From Paenibacillus sp. BJ-4 (GTDB taxonomy: Bacteria > Bacillota > Bacilli > Paenibacillales > Paenibacillaceae), in NCBI RefSeq assembly GCF_020404765.1, contig NZ_JAIVEM010000091.1:32516-96515 (forward strand): a stretch of 64,000 nucleotides of DNA, given 5' to 3'. The first letter of the stretch is position 1; every line of letters begins with the position of its first letter. This document shows, piece by piece, positions 56,701 through 64,000 of the stretch. Under the pieces are notes generated by a model. It did no database searches. It was given only the letters and a program-made list of their open reading frames with translations, and was not told where the DNA came from. A program made the position numbers and the translations under genes.

Positions 56701-57384
56701 TTAAAATTCAAGACTTTCACCGGGCTTTAAGGCTTTCCCTTCAATTCCTTCTTTGTGCAGACGGTCACAGAAGGCGTCTCCGTCCTGCTCAATCCCCGGG
56801 AATGTATTGTAATGCACCGGTATCACGCGGCTTGCACGCAACCATTTTGCTGCCAGCAATGCGTCCTCCGGTCCCATCGTATACCCATCTCCAATAGGCA
56901 ATACTGCAGCATCGATGGAGTTGGTTTCTCCAATGAGACGCATATCGCCAAACAAGCCAGTATCCCCTGCATGGAAAAATGTTTTGCCTCCCATGGTCAA
57001 TAAAATCCCTGCTGGCTCTCCCATGTATATCGTTTGTCCGTCCACCGTTAAAGAGGAGCTGTGGAACGCAAGTGTGAATTTTACATGGAAGCCGTCAAAT
57101 TGGTGACCACCGCCAAGGTTCATACCGTGAGCCTTGGCCCCCAGGGATGAACAATAGTCAGCCAGTTCCGCCACTGCAATCACAGGGCAATCATTGCGCT
57201 TGGCAATTTCAACAGCATCTCCAAAATGATCGGCATGACCGTGTGTCAATAGCACCGCATCCACCTGAATATCCTCAGCTTGTACGGTTGCTTTAGGATT
57301 ACCGGTCAAAAAAGGATCGATAATAATGCGTTTTCCCTCTTCTTCCACCAGCACAACTGAATGTCCGTAATAGGTGATTTTCAT
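56701..57384 (-). CDS. Metal-dependent hydrolase, UPF0173 (MBL fold)
   Basis: The 227-residue protein has the metallo-beta-lactamase fold motif [13 protein letters not shown] (HxHxDH) near residue 49, plus [10 protein letters not shown] and [10 protein letters not shown] with the remaining ligands, so all metal ligands are present. UPF0173/YtkL proteins are conserved in Firmicutes and of unproven substrate. ATG 57384 follows GGAGGCGCAGACGAT. It is a single gene with its own terminator. Confidence 0.9.
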   Translation of the reverse strand: MKITYYGHSVVLVEEEGKRIIIDPFLTGNPKATVQAEDIQVDAVLLTHGHADHFGDAVEIAKRNDCPVIAVAELADYCSSLGAKAHGMNLGGGHQFDGFHVKFTLAFHSSSLTVDGQTIYMGEPAGILLTMGGKTFFHAGDTGLFGDMRLIGETNSIDAAVLPIGDGYTMGPEDALLAAKWLRASRVIPVHYNTFPGIEQDGDAFCDRLHKEGIEGKALKPGESLEF

Positions 57385-57539
57385 ATCGTCTGCGCCTCCA
57401 TTGTCACTTTCATTATTTAGGTTACTTTCCTTTATCCATTATACCACTTTTTTCATGCAAGCTTCACCTGTATGTAAAATACGCTCACAAAGCTGGACCC
57501 TGTTGTTTAGAAAGGACTGTTATTTGTAGAAAGCCGCTT

Positions 57540-58352
57540 TTATTTATAAAAGGTATGATGACCAATTGTTTTCACCTTAGTCCGCGAATGATGAACCGTA
57601 AGGTCCTGGGCCAACGTAAGCGACAGGAAAAAACAGGTATTGTCAGGTACAGCTTTATGGCCGTTCAAAGCAGCGTTAACCGCACGGATGCTGTCCTGGT
57701 TCGGTTGGACACGACGAAGACGCCCGTTCGCGACCGGACTAAATTGCGCTTTTTGATAAATGACTGCCTGAATCGTATCGGGAAATGAGGCTGACCGCAG
57801 CCGGTTTAAGACAACGTTGGCAACTGCCACTTTGCCTTCGTACGGTTCGCCTTCTGCTTCTGCCATCACTATTTTTTGCAGCAGGAGCACTTCTTTAGCG
57901 GAGACAGGATAGCTCCAGGTAGACAACGCCTTGTCATCCTGAGTGAGCATTTTTGTCTTCGTAAAGTAGATGGTTGTAGGAGGGGTTAGGATTGCGGACT
58001 TGCTGTGCTGGACTTCAGGCTTTTTCAAGCCTGCGGCAACATTATTCCGTGCTTGTTCCATCTGCTTCATCTGAGAAGCGGGCAACGGAGTCGGCATGAT
58101 ATCTTTCCAGCTTGGCTGCCCATGAGCCGTGACAAAGACGGGGCTTGTCCTGTTTGACCCGTAATGGGTCCCCATCCTGTCGCCATGTGAAGGAGTCGAA
58201 GAGTTCCCTGACCAGCTCAGAGATTGCATAGGTGCATTTTTATGATTTTTCTGTGTTTGCTGAACCTCAGCGTAGAGGCCTATCCCCAATATACAAACAA
58301 GCAGCACACTCAAAAGAGGTGCAAACCAACGATATTCTTTAACAATTTCCAT
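57540..58352 (-). CDS. Spore-cortex-type cell wall hydrolase (CwlJ/SleB domain)
   Basis: ATG 58352 after GGGAGG gives 270 residues. A membrane helix or uncleaved signal (about 11-30) is followed by a low-complexity linker and a C-terminal Hydrolase_2 domain. The domain has MAEAEGEPYEGKVAVANVVL with the catalytic Glu, then YQKAQFSPV. The domain is shared by SleB and CwlJ, lytic transglycosylases that act on spore cortex at germination, but the linker is unlike SleB and no peptidoglycan-binding repeat is present. A vegetative role is possible. Confidence 0.85.
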   Translation of the reverse strand: MEIVKEYRWFAPLLSVLLVCILGIGLYAEVQQTQKNHKNAPMQSLSWSGNSSTPSHGDRMGTHYGSNRTSPVFVTAHGQPSWKDIMPTPLPASQMKQMEQARNNVAAGLKKPEVQHSKSAILTPPTTIYFTKTKMLTQDDKALSTWSYPVSAKEVLLLQKIVMAEAEGEPYEGKVAVANVVLNRLRSASFPDTIQAVIYQKAQFSPVANGRLRRVQPNQDSIRAVNAALNGHKAVPDNTCFFLSLTLAQDLTVHHSRTKVKTIGHHTFYK

Positions 58353-58463
58353 AATGTTCCTCCCGTTAACTTTAAGCACATTCCTCAGATATGTAACCTA
58401 AAATGCGCTTTTTGAATAACGCTGAAACACTATATCACTAAATTCGCTGATAGATCAAGGGTT

Positions 58464-59066
58464 TCACCTTAATAATGGGAAGGTTTGTATTATTTGGTAC
58501 ATCGGTTTTTGCCCCAATCGGGTTGCGTATAAAACAAATTCCCCCACTTCCCACGGCTCGGCAATTCGATCATTGGGCTGCCAAACTGACGACGGAGCAG
58601 GCTGTTGCCCTGTGTATGAACGCGCTACGGTAATATGGGGCCGATAAGGTCGTTCCTCGGGTTTAAAGCCGAGTGGTTCGGTAGCTCGAAGTATGGAATG
58701 AAACAACTGATCCAGTGACTCTCGCTGCCCGGTAACTCCCCTCCACAATACACGTGGAAATTGTTCTCGGCCAAAAAAGCCTGCTTCTCCAATCCCAAGC
58801 GTGAACGGGGCATGCTCAGCTGTTGCTTGAACTAAGGCCTGCTCCAGCTTGGGTATATCCGAAGTCGCTACATCACCCAAAAACTGAAGTGTCACATGGT
58901 AGTCTCTGTAATCACTCCATTTTCGAAAGGACAGTTCCTTCAAATCCTGCTCCGCCCATTGACGCAGCTTCTGCTTATGCCCATCTGGAAGGGCAATAGC
59001 CGTAAAAAGTCTTTGCGCCTGCGTTTTTGATGATATAGGTCTATTTGATAATTTATCGTTCTCCAT
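58464..59066 (-). CDS. thpR: RNA 2',3'-cyclic phosphodiesterase
   Basis: This 200-residue 2H phosphoesterase has both HxT motifs: HVTLQFLG near residue 60 and HITVARSY near 143. The ThpR/LigT family opens 2',3'-cyclic phosphate ends of RNA. RLFTAIALPDGHKQKL is the typical start of the fold. ATG 59066 has only a moderate SD (GGAG, 11 bases). Nothing in the neighbourhood ties it to a pathway. Confidence 0.92.
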   Translation of the reverse strand: MENDKLSNRPISSKTQAQRLFTAIALPDGHKQKLRQWAEQDLKELSFRKWSDYRDYHVTLQFLGDVATSDIPKLEQALVQATAEHAPFTLGIGEAGFFGREQFPRVLWRGVTGQRESLDQLFHSILRATEPLGFKPEERPYRPHITVARSYTGQQPAPSSVWQPNDRIAEPWEVGEFVLYATRLGQKPMYQIIQTFPLLR

Positions 59067-59302
59067 CTACTTGCGACTCCTTTCCTGTATGTCCCCCGAC
59101 AAGTTGCTGTTTGGAACGTCCTACATTTGGGTAAAGCCATTTGTTGTTATTTATAGTGACGTTGATATTTATAGTGACACGGAAAGTCGGTTTCTACCCC
59201 GCTTTATGCAATTTTTCCGACAATCTGTTATCCTTGAAAGGATGGTTCGCAGAAGATATTGGAAGCTTCAAGCTCAATCAAAAGTCGAGGAGGCTATGAG
59301 TC

Positions 59303-60259
59303 ATGGGAAACATCTTAAGTTTACACCAGCTAACTGAAGAACAAGAAAAACAAGTTCGTACAGCAGCTCCGGGCTATGAATTGGTCATTGGCAAAGCCCA
59401 GGAATTAGGGGCTGATCAAATCCGGGAGGCCGAGATTATTTTAGGCTGGTCCAAGCATATTGCCGAGGAGGCACTGCATCCGGACAGCAAGCTGAAGTGG
59501 ATACAAACCTGGTCGGCAGGAATTGACAAGCTGCCTCTTACCGAGCTGGAAAAGCGCAATATTTTACTTACGAATACAAGTGGTGTACATGCAATTCCGA
59601 TAACAGAGCAGATTTTCGGCATGCTGCTGTCGCATACACGTTATTTACAGCAAGCAGCTATCTTGCAGCGTCAGAAAACATGGCAGCCACCGGAAGGTCA
59701 ACTGACGGAATTACGTGGTAAAACACTGCTGATTACAGGTGTTGGCGAAATTGGCCGTGAAACAGCCCGGCTTGCACAAGCCTTTGGCATGCGGGTGATC
59801 GGGGTTCGACGTTCCGGCAAGGAAGCTCCCCATGTAGAGCGCATGTACACAAATGAACAATTACATGATGCGTTGGGAGCTGCGGATATCGTGGTGAACA
59901 TTTTGCCACTCACGGAGGAAACCCGTCACTTCTTTGACGAAAAAGCATTTGCAGCCATGCGTAAGGGCGCTTTCTTCATTAATGTAGGCCGTGGCGGCAC
60001 CGTCCATACGGATGCGCTTGTACACTCACTAGAGCAAAAGCATATTGCCTTTGCCGGACTGGACGTATTTGAGGAAGAACCGCTGCCTGCGTCGCATCCA
60101 TTATGGAGTCTGGAGCATGTCCTGATCACACCGCATATTGCAGGCGACACAGATCGGTATGCTGAACGAGCGGTAGATATATTTCTTACCAACTTGAAAG
60201 CCTATGCTGCTAAGCAGGAGCTGCCGCTGAATCTGGTAAACTACAAAGCTCAGTATTAA
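59303..60259 (+). CDS. D-2-hydroxyacid dehydrogenase family protein
   Basis: The 318-residue NAD-dependent enzyme has the Rossmann motif GVGEIGRETARLAQAFGM (GxGxxG) near residue 147, the catalytic Arg in NVGRGGTVHTDAL, Glu in DVFEEEPLP and the His of TPHIAGDT. It reduces 2-ketoacids or oxidises D-2-hydroxyacids; the substrate cannot be told. ATG 59303 follows GAGGAGG. It is divergent from thpR across 236 bases in which I find no RNA or gene. Confidence 0.92.
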   Translation: MGNILSLHQLTEEQEKQVRTAAPGYELVIGKAQELGADQIREAEIILGWSKHIAEEALHPDSKLKWIQTWSAGIDKLPLTELEKRNILLTNTSGVHAIPITEQIFGMLLSHTRYLQQAAILQRQKTWQPPEGQLTELRGKTLLITGVGEIGRETARLAQAFGMRVIGVRRSGKEAPHVERMYTNEQLHDALGAADIVVNILPLTEETRHFFDEKAFAAMRKGAFFINVGRGGTVHTDALVHSLEQKHIAFAGLDVFEEEPLPASHPLWSLEHVLITPHIAGDTDRYAERAVDIFLTNLKAYAAKQELPLNLVNYKAQY

Positions 60260-60268
60260 CAAAACAAC

Positions 60269-61255
60269 TTACTCACAGACCCATATTTCTCGGCTCATAC
60301 TTGTCTTGTGTATGCGGCATTGCTCCGTAAGGGTCCAACCTGACTCGGATAGCAATGCTTCCATCGGCTCCGTGCTCACAATCACCGCTCTTGCGGCCAG
60401 GCGTCTTAAGCTGCGCAGCATCTGCTTTTGATCATCAGCAGGGAGCACGGAGCACAGATTATAGGGCATATCTAATATAGCCGCATCGTATGTGCCCTCC
60501 AGCATATTCATATCCCCGAGCTTCACCAGCTCCTCTTCGTAGCCAAAATGACGTAAATTGACGCGTGCTCCACGTACCGCCAACGGGTTGATATCATAAC
60601 CATGAATATGTTTCCCCATGCTTAATGCTTCAATCATCACATTGCCCATACCGCAACACGGGTCCAGCAGCTTCAGTCTGCCAGCATCTGCCTTATGCAC
60701 AGCTGCATGACCAACTGCCAAATTAACAAGTGCTTTGGCTACGAACACCGGCAATCCCGTAGAATAGTTCTGCGGTTTCTGGCGGCGCTCCAGCCAGGAA
60801 CGGTCACTATACACGCATTGGCCCAGGAGCCACCGTTGTCCTGTCCTTATCACACCCATAGTAATATCCGGTTCCTTCATTTGCGCCTGTCCCTGAATAC
60901 GTGCGCCAATCCGGCGTTCTATCCTGCGCCGCTCGTCATAGTCGGCTTCGTTGTCGCCTTCCTTGAGACACAGTACCTTGAAGGTTTTTCCCTCTTCAAG
61001 CTGCAGCGTGGAGGCTGCTTCGCATAGCTCTTCCAGCGTACCTGCATCCACGGCTATATCCAGCCGAAGATGGATAAATGGGCTGGTCCCCGGCTCCAGC
61101 CGCCGCTCTGACAACAGAATGGAGTCATGCATAGGCGGCTGACCGAACAAGCATTTTAATTCCAGAAGACAAAGCTCTCGCTCCGTTTCATGACAAGCAT
61201 AGGTGTATATGTACTTTGGTTTCGTTTCGTTCGTGTTCATTTCATATTTGTTCAT
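60269..61255 (-). CDS. TRM11/TrmG10-like RNA guanosine methyltransferase
   Basis: The C-terminal part is a Rossmann methyltransferase with LLDPCCGMGNVMIEAL near residue 205 and the catalytic AILDMPYNL (D-P-P-Y type reads DMPY), found in N2-guanosine RNA methyltransferases. The N-terminal part is a THUMP-like variable domain. ATG 61255 is preceded by AAGAGAT; an ATG at 61291 after GAGG is also possible and would overlap the upstream gene. It is probably a tRNA enzyme by family; a DNA target is not excluded. It ends nine bases from the convergent dehydrogenase. Confidence 0.75.
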   Translation of the reverse strand: MNKYEMNTNETKPKYIYTYACHETERELCLLELKCLFGQPPMHDSILLSERRLEPGTSPFIHLRLDIAVDAGTLEELCEAASTLQLEEGKTFKVLCLKEGDNEADYDERRRIERRIGARIQGQAQMKEPDITMGVIRTGQRWLLGQCVYSDRSWLERRQKPQNYSTGLPVFVAKALVNLAVGHAAVHKADAGRLKLLDPCCGMGNVMIEALSMGKHIHGYDINPLAVRGARVNLRHFGYEEELVKLGDMNMLEGTYDAAILDMPYNLCSVLPADDQKQMLRSLRRLAARAVIVSTEPMEALLSESGWTLTEQCRIHKTSMSREIWVCE

Positions 61256-61268
61256 GTAAGATCTCTTT

Positions 61269-62211
61269 TCATTTAGAATGACAACTAGCATGTACGGCCT
61301 CTGCTATAAGTCGGTAGGATTCAAGCCGTTGTTCATAATCGGGAATCGGTGTGACCAACAGGAACGCATCATTATCGTATTCAACCTGCAGACTATGCAG
61401 GCGTTCGACAATATCCGATGACGTTCCCACCAGCCAACTCGCTCGCATCGCTGGATCACCCAATGAAATCTGGGAAGCCCATTGCTGCGCCTGCTCATTC
61501 GTCGAGGCACATACCGCCCCTACAGCAACCATGACATGGCTTGTCCATACGTTTGGACGGCTGAAAGCCGGAACGGTAAATGTTCAGCATGTCTACCGTT
61601 TGCTGCTCACTCATAAATTGACCGAATACATAGCCCGTTGAATAACGGGCGGCATATTCGGCGCTTTTACGGTTCGTACCCAGCATCCACAGTGCTGGCG
61701 GCTGCTCAGGCATCGGCCGGGCAAACACAGGCACCTGCTCATACGCATAGGTACCTTCCAGCAAAGCTAGCAGAGCTTCCATCTTCTGTGGCAGTTCAGC
61801 CACATGCTGAAGAAAGTTGCCGCTCAATGCCATCGAAGCATGAGGTCCTCCACCCGGCGCTCTCCCAAGGCCCAGCTCGATCCTGCCCGGATATAGAGCA
61901 GCCAGCAGGTGGAACCATTCCGCTACCTTGACCGGACTATAATGCGGGAGCAAAATAGCACCTGCACCCAGTTTGATTGTGTTCGTCACCGCCCCGATAT
62001 GCGACAGCAGCACTTCTGGGCTGGAGGAAGCCAGCCCCTCTATATCATGGTGCTCCGAGGTCCAATAGCGTGTATCCCCCCAAGCTTCTGCCTGTCTCGC
62101 TAGTTTACCAGCTCGTTGAACCGCTTGCTCGGGACGGTTGCCAGGTAGCAACGGCACCATATCGAGCACACCGAGATTCAACGATTTTATAGATAAAGTT
62201 TGAGATTGCAT
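61269..62211 (-). pseudogene. LLM-class flavin oxidoreductase, frameshifted
   Basis: Two overlapping frames together encode a luciferase-like monooxygenase. The first (from ATG 62211 after GGAGG, down to 61495) runs through GVLDMVPLLPG, WTSEHHDIEGLASSSPEVLL and a normal middle, then reads RMDKPCHGCCRGG and stops. The second frame restores the family sequence as VMVAVGAVCASTNEQAQQW to the end at 61269. The break near 61527-61532 (CCATGTCATGG) is consistent with loss of two bases or gain of one. It is either a disabled gene or a sequencing error. Confidence 0.8.
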
Positions 62212-62279
62212 AGACATTCCTCCCTCCCTGCTATCAATTACAAACCAGTTCCTTCTACTATATAGGGGTAAATTAAAGG

Positions 62280-63695
62280 TCAGTCCAGATCGTAAATGGA
62301 ACCCACCTTCAGGCCATATAACTCATTATAGATTTTTTCAGCAAAAGCGTCGGTCATGCCTGCAATATAGTCTATGACCATATGCTCCCATGTCCAGATC
62401 GGTTTCGTCTTGGCCTGGTCACGCTCATAGCGCTGGAGCCAGTCGGTCGGAATAATGGACTTGGACGTCTCAGGGTCCAGAAAAGCCAACCATAGCCGTC
62501 TGAGCATCCATTCACTTCGTTTTTGCAGCCGCTGTACGCGCAGATCGCGAATCATCGTAACCCAGGCAAAGCTTTTTAACACACTCACCGTGCGGAGCAT
62601 ATCCAAATCCTCGCTTCCTTCCCGTACAAAGGTCACCTTTTTCCAAGTCCCGTCATCTATTACACCCAGACTGCTAACAAACAAGCTGACCCAATATGCC
62701 TTTACTTCTCGACGGGTACGGGAATAATCGTGTTCACATATCGGCATTTTGCCATTCCATACCTTCAAAAACTCGCTCAGCACTACTGCCACCTTCTGCT
62801 CAATCTCAGCCAGCTGCCAGCCTTGCCAGAAGCTATCCTCCAGGGTAGTGATTTTTTCCGTAATCAGACGAATCAAATACGGATCATATAAAAAATGCTC
62901 GTGCACCTCAATTTTGCCTGCCTTAATCCCATCCTCCAGATCATGCGCGGAATAAGCAATATCGTCACACAGGTCCATCAGCTGGGCTTCCAGCGTTTTT
63001 TTACCGTCCGGGATTCCCCAATCCTGGCGAATGGAACGAATGTATTCCCACTCATGCAGGTACATCCCTTTTTTATTCAATATCCCCGGATACGGGTACT
63101 TGTTAATCCCCAATAATACAGCGTCCGACAAATTCAGACCGTCCACATTCTCCCGCTTCTCCAAAAACATAATTAGGCGAAAATTGTGCGCGTTCCCTTC
63201 AAAATGTTCATAGATTTGACGCTCGCGTGCATATGCCTGCAGCCCCTGCTTGGACTCCGGTGCGAAGCCTCCTGCGGCGGATATTTTTTCCACCTTCGTC
63301 TCAATGAGCTGATCCAAAATCCCGTCTAGCACCTCTTCGCCCTTATGCCCGAAGGGTGGATGTCCAAAATCATGCGCAATCGAAGCGCATTCCACCACTT
63401 CGGGGTCAATGATCAGTCCGGCGTTATCCGCCTGCTCCAACTCTACCTCAGGATGGCGGCGCAGCAAGCTACGGGCTGCTTCGCGCGCAATTTGTGCTAC
63501 CTCCAGAGAATGCGTCAGTCGTGTGCGGTAATAATCACCCGTGCCTGCACCAAATACCTGTGATTTGCCCTGTAGCCGACGAAAGGTTGGTGAATGGATT
63601 AATCGGGAGTAATCCCGTTCATACGCTGCCCGCGAAGCGTCGGTTCGTGTCTGTTCTGCGAATTGCCGATGCTCTCTCTTGTTTTGCCATGTCAT
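62280..63695 (-). CDS. dgt: Deoxyguanosinetriphosphate triphosphohydrolase-like protein
   Basis: The 471-residue HD-domain enzyme has HSLEVAQIAR and SIAHDFGHPPFGHKGEE near residue 110, the metal-binding His-Asp pair, and LCDDIAYSAHDLEDG with the last Asp. dGTPases of this type remove triphosphate from dNTPs and limit nucleotide pools. ATG 63695 follows GGGAGTGA; a GTG nine bases earlier directly abuts the SD. It is the last complete gene, just before an IS end. Confidence 0.9.
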   Translation of the reverse strand: MTWQNKREHRQFAEQTRTDASRAAYERDYSRLIHSPTFRRLQGKSQVFGAGTGDYYRTRLTHSLEVAQIAREAARSLLRRHPEVELEQADNAGLIIDPEVVECASIAHDFGHPPFGHKGEEVLDGILDQLIETKVEKISAAGGFAPESKQGLQAYARERQIYEHFEGNAHNFRLIMFLEKRENVDGLNLSDAVLLGINKYPYPGILNKKGMYLHEWEYIRSIRQDWGIPDGKKTLEAQLMDLCDDIAYSAHDLEDGIKAGKIEVHEHFLYDPYLIRLITEKITTLEDSFWQGWQLAEIEQKVAVVLSEFLKVWNGKMPICEHDYSRTRREVKAYWVSLFVSSLGVIDDGTWKKVTFVREGSEDLDMLRTVSVLKSFAWVTMIRDLRVQRLQKRSEWMLRRLWLAFLDPETSKSIIPTDWLQRYERDQAKTKPIWTWEHMVIDYIAGMTDAFAEKIYNELYGLKVGSIYDLD

Positions 63696-63828
63696 AAAGC
63701 TCACTCCCTACGTACTCAATTGGAGTGATTATACATTTTTTTCACGTCACAGGAAAGTTTACATGACTTTCAGCTATATAAGCTGTATGTAAAAGTTACT
63801 TTTAGCTCCACTGCGCAGTCGGATGGTC

Positions 63829-63866
63829 CTTCCCATCGCCATCGCCACCGCCCCCGGATTTCTAGA
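63829..63866. repeat. Possible fragment of the inverted-end repeat
   Basis: CTTCCCATCGC and CCCCCGGATTTC resemble the outer end of the element at 19091-19199 (CTTCCGATCGC and CCCCCGGATTTC). The similarity stops at the IS end that begins near 63878. It may be a remnant cut by the insertion. Confidence 0.35.
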
Positions 63867-63877
63867 ATAAAAAAAGG

Positions 63878-64000
63878 TGTCCCTCAGCCATTAGGATGGT
63901 ATTATCCCCTTCAAGTAGACACTCAAAAAAGTCCGCATGGTATCATGAGGATTGAGTGAACTTGAAGGGGATATTTGTATGGCTAAAAAAGGACAGAAAT
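63878..64000 (+). mobile_element. Left end of an IS3-like insertion sequence (partial)
   Basis: The end appears to begin TGTCCCTCAGCC near 63878 and continues to the right edge. TATCCCCTTCAAGT (63903-63916) is repeated in inverted form at 63960-63973, where it covers the SD of the transposase start. The element is cut by the window, so the right end and target duplication cannot be seen. Confidence 0.55.
63979..64000 (+). CDS. Transposase OrfA, IS3-like (N-terminal fragment)
   Basis: Only MAKKGQK is encoded before the window ends. That start is common in IS3/IS150-group OrfA proteins. AAGGGGAT lies six to seven bases upstream of the ATG and can pair with the inverted copy 50 bases further up. 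Confidence 0.6.

Overview
The window looks like chromosome of a Paenibacillus polymyxa-group bacterium. The grounds are about 50% GC, strong AGGAGG ribosome sites with many GTG and TTG starts, spore-former gene content (a CwlJ/SleB-like hydrolase, YitT, an LCP protein), and a 28-gene exopolysaccharide (EPS) block whose order matches my memory of the P. polymyxa DSM 365 paenan cluster (pepA to pepV with galU, ugdH1, manC, fcl, gmd, ugdH2). The pep letters are assigned by that remembered order, not by a search.

Layout. (1) 1-4271, minus strand: a lasso-peptide operon of the paeninodin type, running sulfotransferase, cyclase, 42-residue precursor, internal terminator, then an HPr-kinase-like peptide kinase cut by the left edge. 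(2) 4403-14340: housekeeping and envelope genes, namely a LigD-type polymerase domain, YitT, cardiolipin synthase, an M23 peptidase with a bactofilin, an AI-2E-type permease, an ABC exporter pair, a small membrane protein and an LCP protein. (3) 14355-26623, minus: the fucose-type EPS arm pepO-pepV with fcl, gmd and ugdH2. (4) 26955-27323, plus: an Xre-type repressor divergent from arm 3. (5) 27870-48635, minus: the main EPS arm, from pepA, pepB and galU to manC, ending with two secreted glycosidases, pepM and pepN. (6) 48912-51311: a NarL/DegU-type response regulator and its sensor kinase. (7) 51633-63695: gltB, a metallo-hydrolase, a spore-type hydrolase, ThpR, a D-hydroxyacid dehydrogenase, an RNA/DNA methyltransferase, a frameshifted luciferase-like oxidoreductase and a dGTPase family protein. 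(8) The left end of an IS3-like element runs off the right edge.

How the genes fit together. GalU and the two Ugd enzymes supply UDP-glucose and UDP-glucuronate. ManC, Gmd and Fcl supply GDP-mannose and GDP-fucose. PepC and PepQ load the first sugar onto undecaprenyl phosphate, glycosyltransferases extend it, PepH and PepR flip it, and PepE and PepG are the only candidate polymerases. The PepA/PepB and PepO/PepP adaptor-kinase pairs would control chain length.

Three regulatory observations stand out. First, the lasso operon and the pepO arm share a nearly identical promoter in which a GATAC-N5-GTATC palindrome fills the 17-bp spacer; this is the operator type of Xre repressors, and an Xre-like gene lies beside one copy. 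Second, pepM-pepN have a sigma-D-like promoter followed by a c-di-GMP-I (GEMM) riboswitch whose closing stem appears to hold the pepM Shine-Dalgarno, which suggests EPS hydrolases made in motile, low-c-di-GMP cells. Third, two related 0.5-0.6 kb elements with about 100-bp inverted ends sit in gaps inside the EPS operons.
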